Assembly: GCA_933822405.4 (NCBI GenBank)
Contig: CAKOGP040002313.1
Coordinates: 319,118-383,117, forward strand
Direction: 5' to 3'
DNA length: 64,000 nt
Source: Cylindrotheca closterium
Lineage: Eukaryota > Bacillariophyta > Bacillariophyceae > Bacillariales > Bacillariaceae
Shown: piece after piece, positions 62,488-64,000 of the stretch
How positions within the stretch are numbered: position 1 is the first letter of the stretch
How the letters are laid out: each line of letters starts with the position of its first letter
Program-made: the position numbers and the translations under genes
Notes under the pieces: generated by a model
What the model saw: the letters and a program-made list of their open reading frames with translations, nothing else
What the model was told of the DNA's origin: nothing
Databases searched by the model: none

Positions 62488-63324
62488 ATGACGGCAATGC
62501 ACCAGCGGTATCAATTTGGAAACCTTGAGAAGGCGTTAGCAAGCAGGAAATCTCCTCCAATAAACACAACATGGGAAAGAGAAAAGGGTCGTGGCTTGAT
62601 GTTCGATTTCGGCGAGTACCGTTTGAAAATTGCGACAGCTGAAGGATCACAAGATGAGGTCGTTATCTACGAAGACTGCTCAATGATTTCTACGAGAGTT
62701 TGGGATTGTTCGGTCCTTACAGCAAAATGCTTGGAAAATATTGCAATGAAAGACCGGAAAATGCCAGATCTGAGATTTCCGCTGAATTTGCCATCAAATG
62801 TGGACCGTCCTTTGCAAGTTCTGGAGCTGGGAGCTGGGACCGGACTTCTTAGTGTCTGTCTGGCCAAATTGGGAGCAGCCGTTCTTAGCACTGAGTATGG
62901 AAGCTCTGTAAAGTTCTTGAAGAAGAACTGTGTTGACAACGAGGTTGAAGTACCAACTGGTGACGATGAGAAATGGACTCCAGCACCAGGTCGAGTCACG
63001 AGTTGCGAACTCGATTGGTTCAACTCTAATCAAACGTTGGAGTCAATGTTTGCTGAAGGTCAAGATACTATCTTTGATTTGATTGTGGTGACTGACTGCT
63101 CGCTGACCAATAAAGATTCTAACGGTGTTATGGAAATGATACACAAGTTTGGAACTACAGGTCATACGCGAGCTATTGTCGGTGTATGTAAAGAACGGGA
63201 AGGGACACCATACTGTGCAGAAAACATACCGAAACAGTTCAAGAATGTCAAAAGAGTTCCAGAGGAGGATTACCATCCCGAGTATTCTTCGTCTCGTTAC
63301 ATCATTTGGTCTTTCGAGATATAA
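62488..63324 (+). CDS. Family-16 (METTL21-like) protein methyltransferase
   Basis: 278 residues, single exon; ATG at 62488 (an ATG at 62471 is out of frame, and the same frame opens upstream only with TTG). SAM-dependent lysine methyltransferases of this family act on chaperones, elongation factors and similar proteins. The N-terminus has the family's leading strand (RLKIATAEGSQDEVVIYED) and TRVWDCSVLTAKCLE, equivalent to the W-x-x-x-x-x-L-x-x-Y/F motif. The SAM-binding motif I is VLELGAGTGLLSVCLAKLGA, followed by TEYGSSVKFLKKN. The post-I motif DLIVVTDCSL stands where D-x-x-x-x-D/A-x-x-x-Y is usual, so the acidic residue is present with Thr-Asp variation. The target is unknown. Confidence 0.82.
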   Translation: MTAMHQRYQFGNLEKALASRKSPPINTTWEREKGRGLMFDFGEYRLKIATAEGSQDEVVIYEDCSMISTRVWDCSVLTAKCLENIAMKDRKMPDLRFPLNLPSNVDRPLQVLELGAGTGLLSVCLAKLGAAVLSTEYGSSVKFLKKNCVDNEVEVPTGDDEKWTPAPGRVTSCELDWFNSNQTLESMFAEGQDTIFDLIVVTDCSLTNKDSNGVMEMIHKFGTTGHTRAIVGVCKEREGTPYCAENIPKQFKNVKRVPEEDYHPEYSSSRYIIWSFEI

Positions 63325-63458
63325 TAGGTCGAATGAGTCGAGCGAGTGATGTTGTTTTTCCGCATACGAACGTTCGTGAAGACAATTCGCTTCGTATTGA
63401 AGCTGATTCTCCAAAGACACGAGGATCCTTTCATTTTATAGAAACAGTAGCGCATTTA

Positions 63459-64000
63459 ATGGTATCACAAAGTAGAGGTATGCACGAGAGACTGCTCCTA
63501 GCGTACCTATTGATAGGCACATCCGTTGCATTTGTTGGAAATTTAATGCCACGACGACCAAGTATCTTGTCACCGCCGACTTCGCCCATGATGTCGTCGT
63601 ATGAAGTGGACAGCGATGAGGACGCTGAACAAAGAATGGGCGAAGGAAATCCAGCACGAACGATCCCTGAATCAGTCGTTGTGAGGAAACAAGCCAACGG
63701 CGGTGCTAGCAACCGATACGCAGACGTATTGGCATCTGTTGGATTGGATGGAAAGTTGAACCAGGCGGACAGCCTCCCAAAAGAAAGAATTGTTAGCAGC
63801 TACGACATCTTTTGCAACCGAGAACTGAAGCAAGAAGCCATCACTGCAATTGGTTTTGATATGGTGCGTGATGGATTTGTTTGGCCTGCAGTGTATTTTA
63901 TGCGTATTTTTCTCATGTTTGGTGAACTTTCAGGATTACACACTTGTGCAATACAAGCAACCTGCATTTGATGAACTGGCTTTCAATGGGGCCAAAGAGA
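63459..64000 (+). CDS. NT5DC-type HAD 5'-nucleotidase, N-terminal part, plastid-type pre-sequence (runs off the window)
   Basis: Exon 1 is 63459-63863 and exon 2 starts at 63934 (GTGCGT donor, TTTCAG acceptor, phase 0); the gene continues past 64000. ATGs at 63459 and 63480 are both possible; each gives a short basic start and a hydrophobic core, LLLAYLLIGTSVAF, ending TSVA|F like a diatom plastid pre-sequence. After a Pro/Ser-rich linker and an acidic stretch comes YDIFCNRELKQEAITAIGFD. The splice then assembles the HAD catalytic motif I, GFDMDYTLVQYKQPAFDELA, with both aspartates. This block is characteristic of the cytosolic-purine-nucleotidase/NT5DC family. Activity and substrate cannot be judged from the visible 157 residues. 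Confidence 0.8.

Noticed and set aside
1..64000. CRISPR arrays, insertion sequences, rRNA or tRNA genes
   Set aside because: No spaced direct repeats, no transposase frame with terminal repeats, no rRNA-like sequence, and no tRNA-like TTCGANNC arm found on reading the intergenic regions by eye; a tRNAscan run would be decisive.

Overview
The window is nuclear DNA from a diatom, or at least a photosynthetic stramenopile with a red-algal-derived plastid. Protein genes are closely packed on both strands and many carry short GT-AG introns, mostly about 60-200 bp. Four genes encode N-termini that look like plastid targeting peptides (signal peptide followed by an aromatic residue, e.g. TSA|FAP). 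One of them is a nuclear-encoded CbbX, the red-type Rubisco activase. Several families typical of diatoms are present: DUF6824, PT-rich metallophosphoesterase, EGF/LNR/LRR membrane protein and HA-domain protein. I cannot name the species.

Layout. 1-565: 3' end of an adenosine deaminase. 639-3059 (-): alpha-SNAP and a SAP-domain mRNA-export protein (SARNP/Tho1). 3354-8139 (+): GT64 glycosyltransferase, a membrane-anchored permuted-papain-like protein, and USP14/Ubp6. 8211-12256 (-): GtrA-like membrane protein, O-fucosyltransferase-like protein, and a small basic-region protein. 12842-17890 (+): plastid DUF1995 protein and a hybrid histidine kinase with two receivers. 17958-18827 (-): MSS51 C-terminal-domain protein. 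19350-23968 (+): seven-exon polytopic EGF-LNR-LRR protein. 24060-29793: TLC protein (-), SLC35B1-like transporter (+), transportin-3/Mtr10 importin (-). 29965-33924 (-): PPR-like organellar protein with three dsRBD-like repeats. 34347-38322 (+): FYVE-lipase-FYVE protein interrupted by a 10-N gap with duplicated flanks. 38913-40168 (+): broken HA-domain gene. 40335-43387 (-): PT-rich metallophosphoesterase and a double DUF6824 protein. 43554-46636 (+): calpain-7. 46679-51776 (-): USP36-like deubiquitinase and CbbX. 52482-53901 (+): S-adenosylmethionine decarboxylase. 54034-55047 (-): RAD51 paralog. 55441-62261 (+): ribonucleotide reductase large subunit, M23 peptidase, a 67-aa W-repeat protein, and plastid-type SHMT. 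62488-64000 (+): family-16 methyltransferase and the start of an NT5DC-type HAD phosphatase.

Most genes are unrelated housekeeping functions; there is no operon logic. Two head-to-head pairs stand out. CbbX and AdoMetDC share an upstream region with a perfect TGACGTCA element 131 bp from the CbbX start. The RAD51 paralog and RNR large subunit share a 393-bp region with a perfect E2F-type TTTCGCGC site. Short GTAC-containing palindromes recur in the 5' flanks. The least expected proteins are the histidine kinase with a cyclase-type sensor module, the dsRBD-like/PPR fusion, the LRR membrane protein and the eukaryotic M23 peptidase. All splice sites were placed by hand from GT/AG signals and checked for frame; every complete multi-exon model closes to a whole number of codons.
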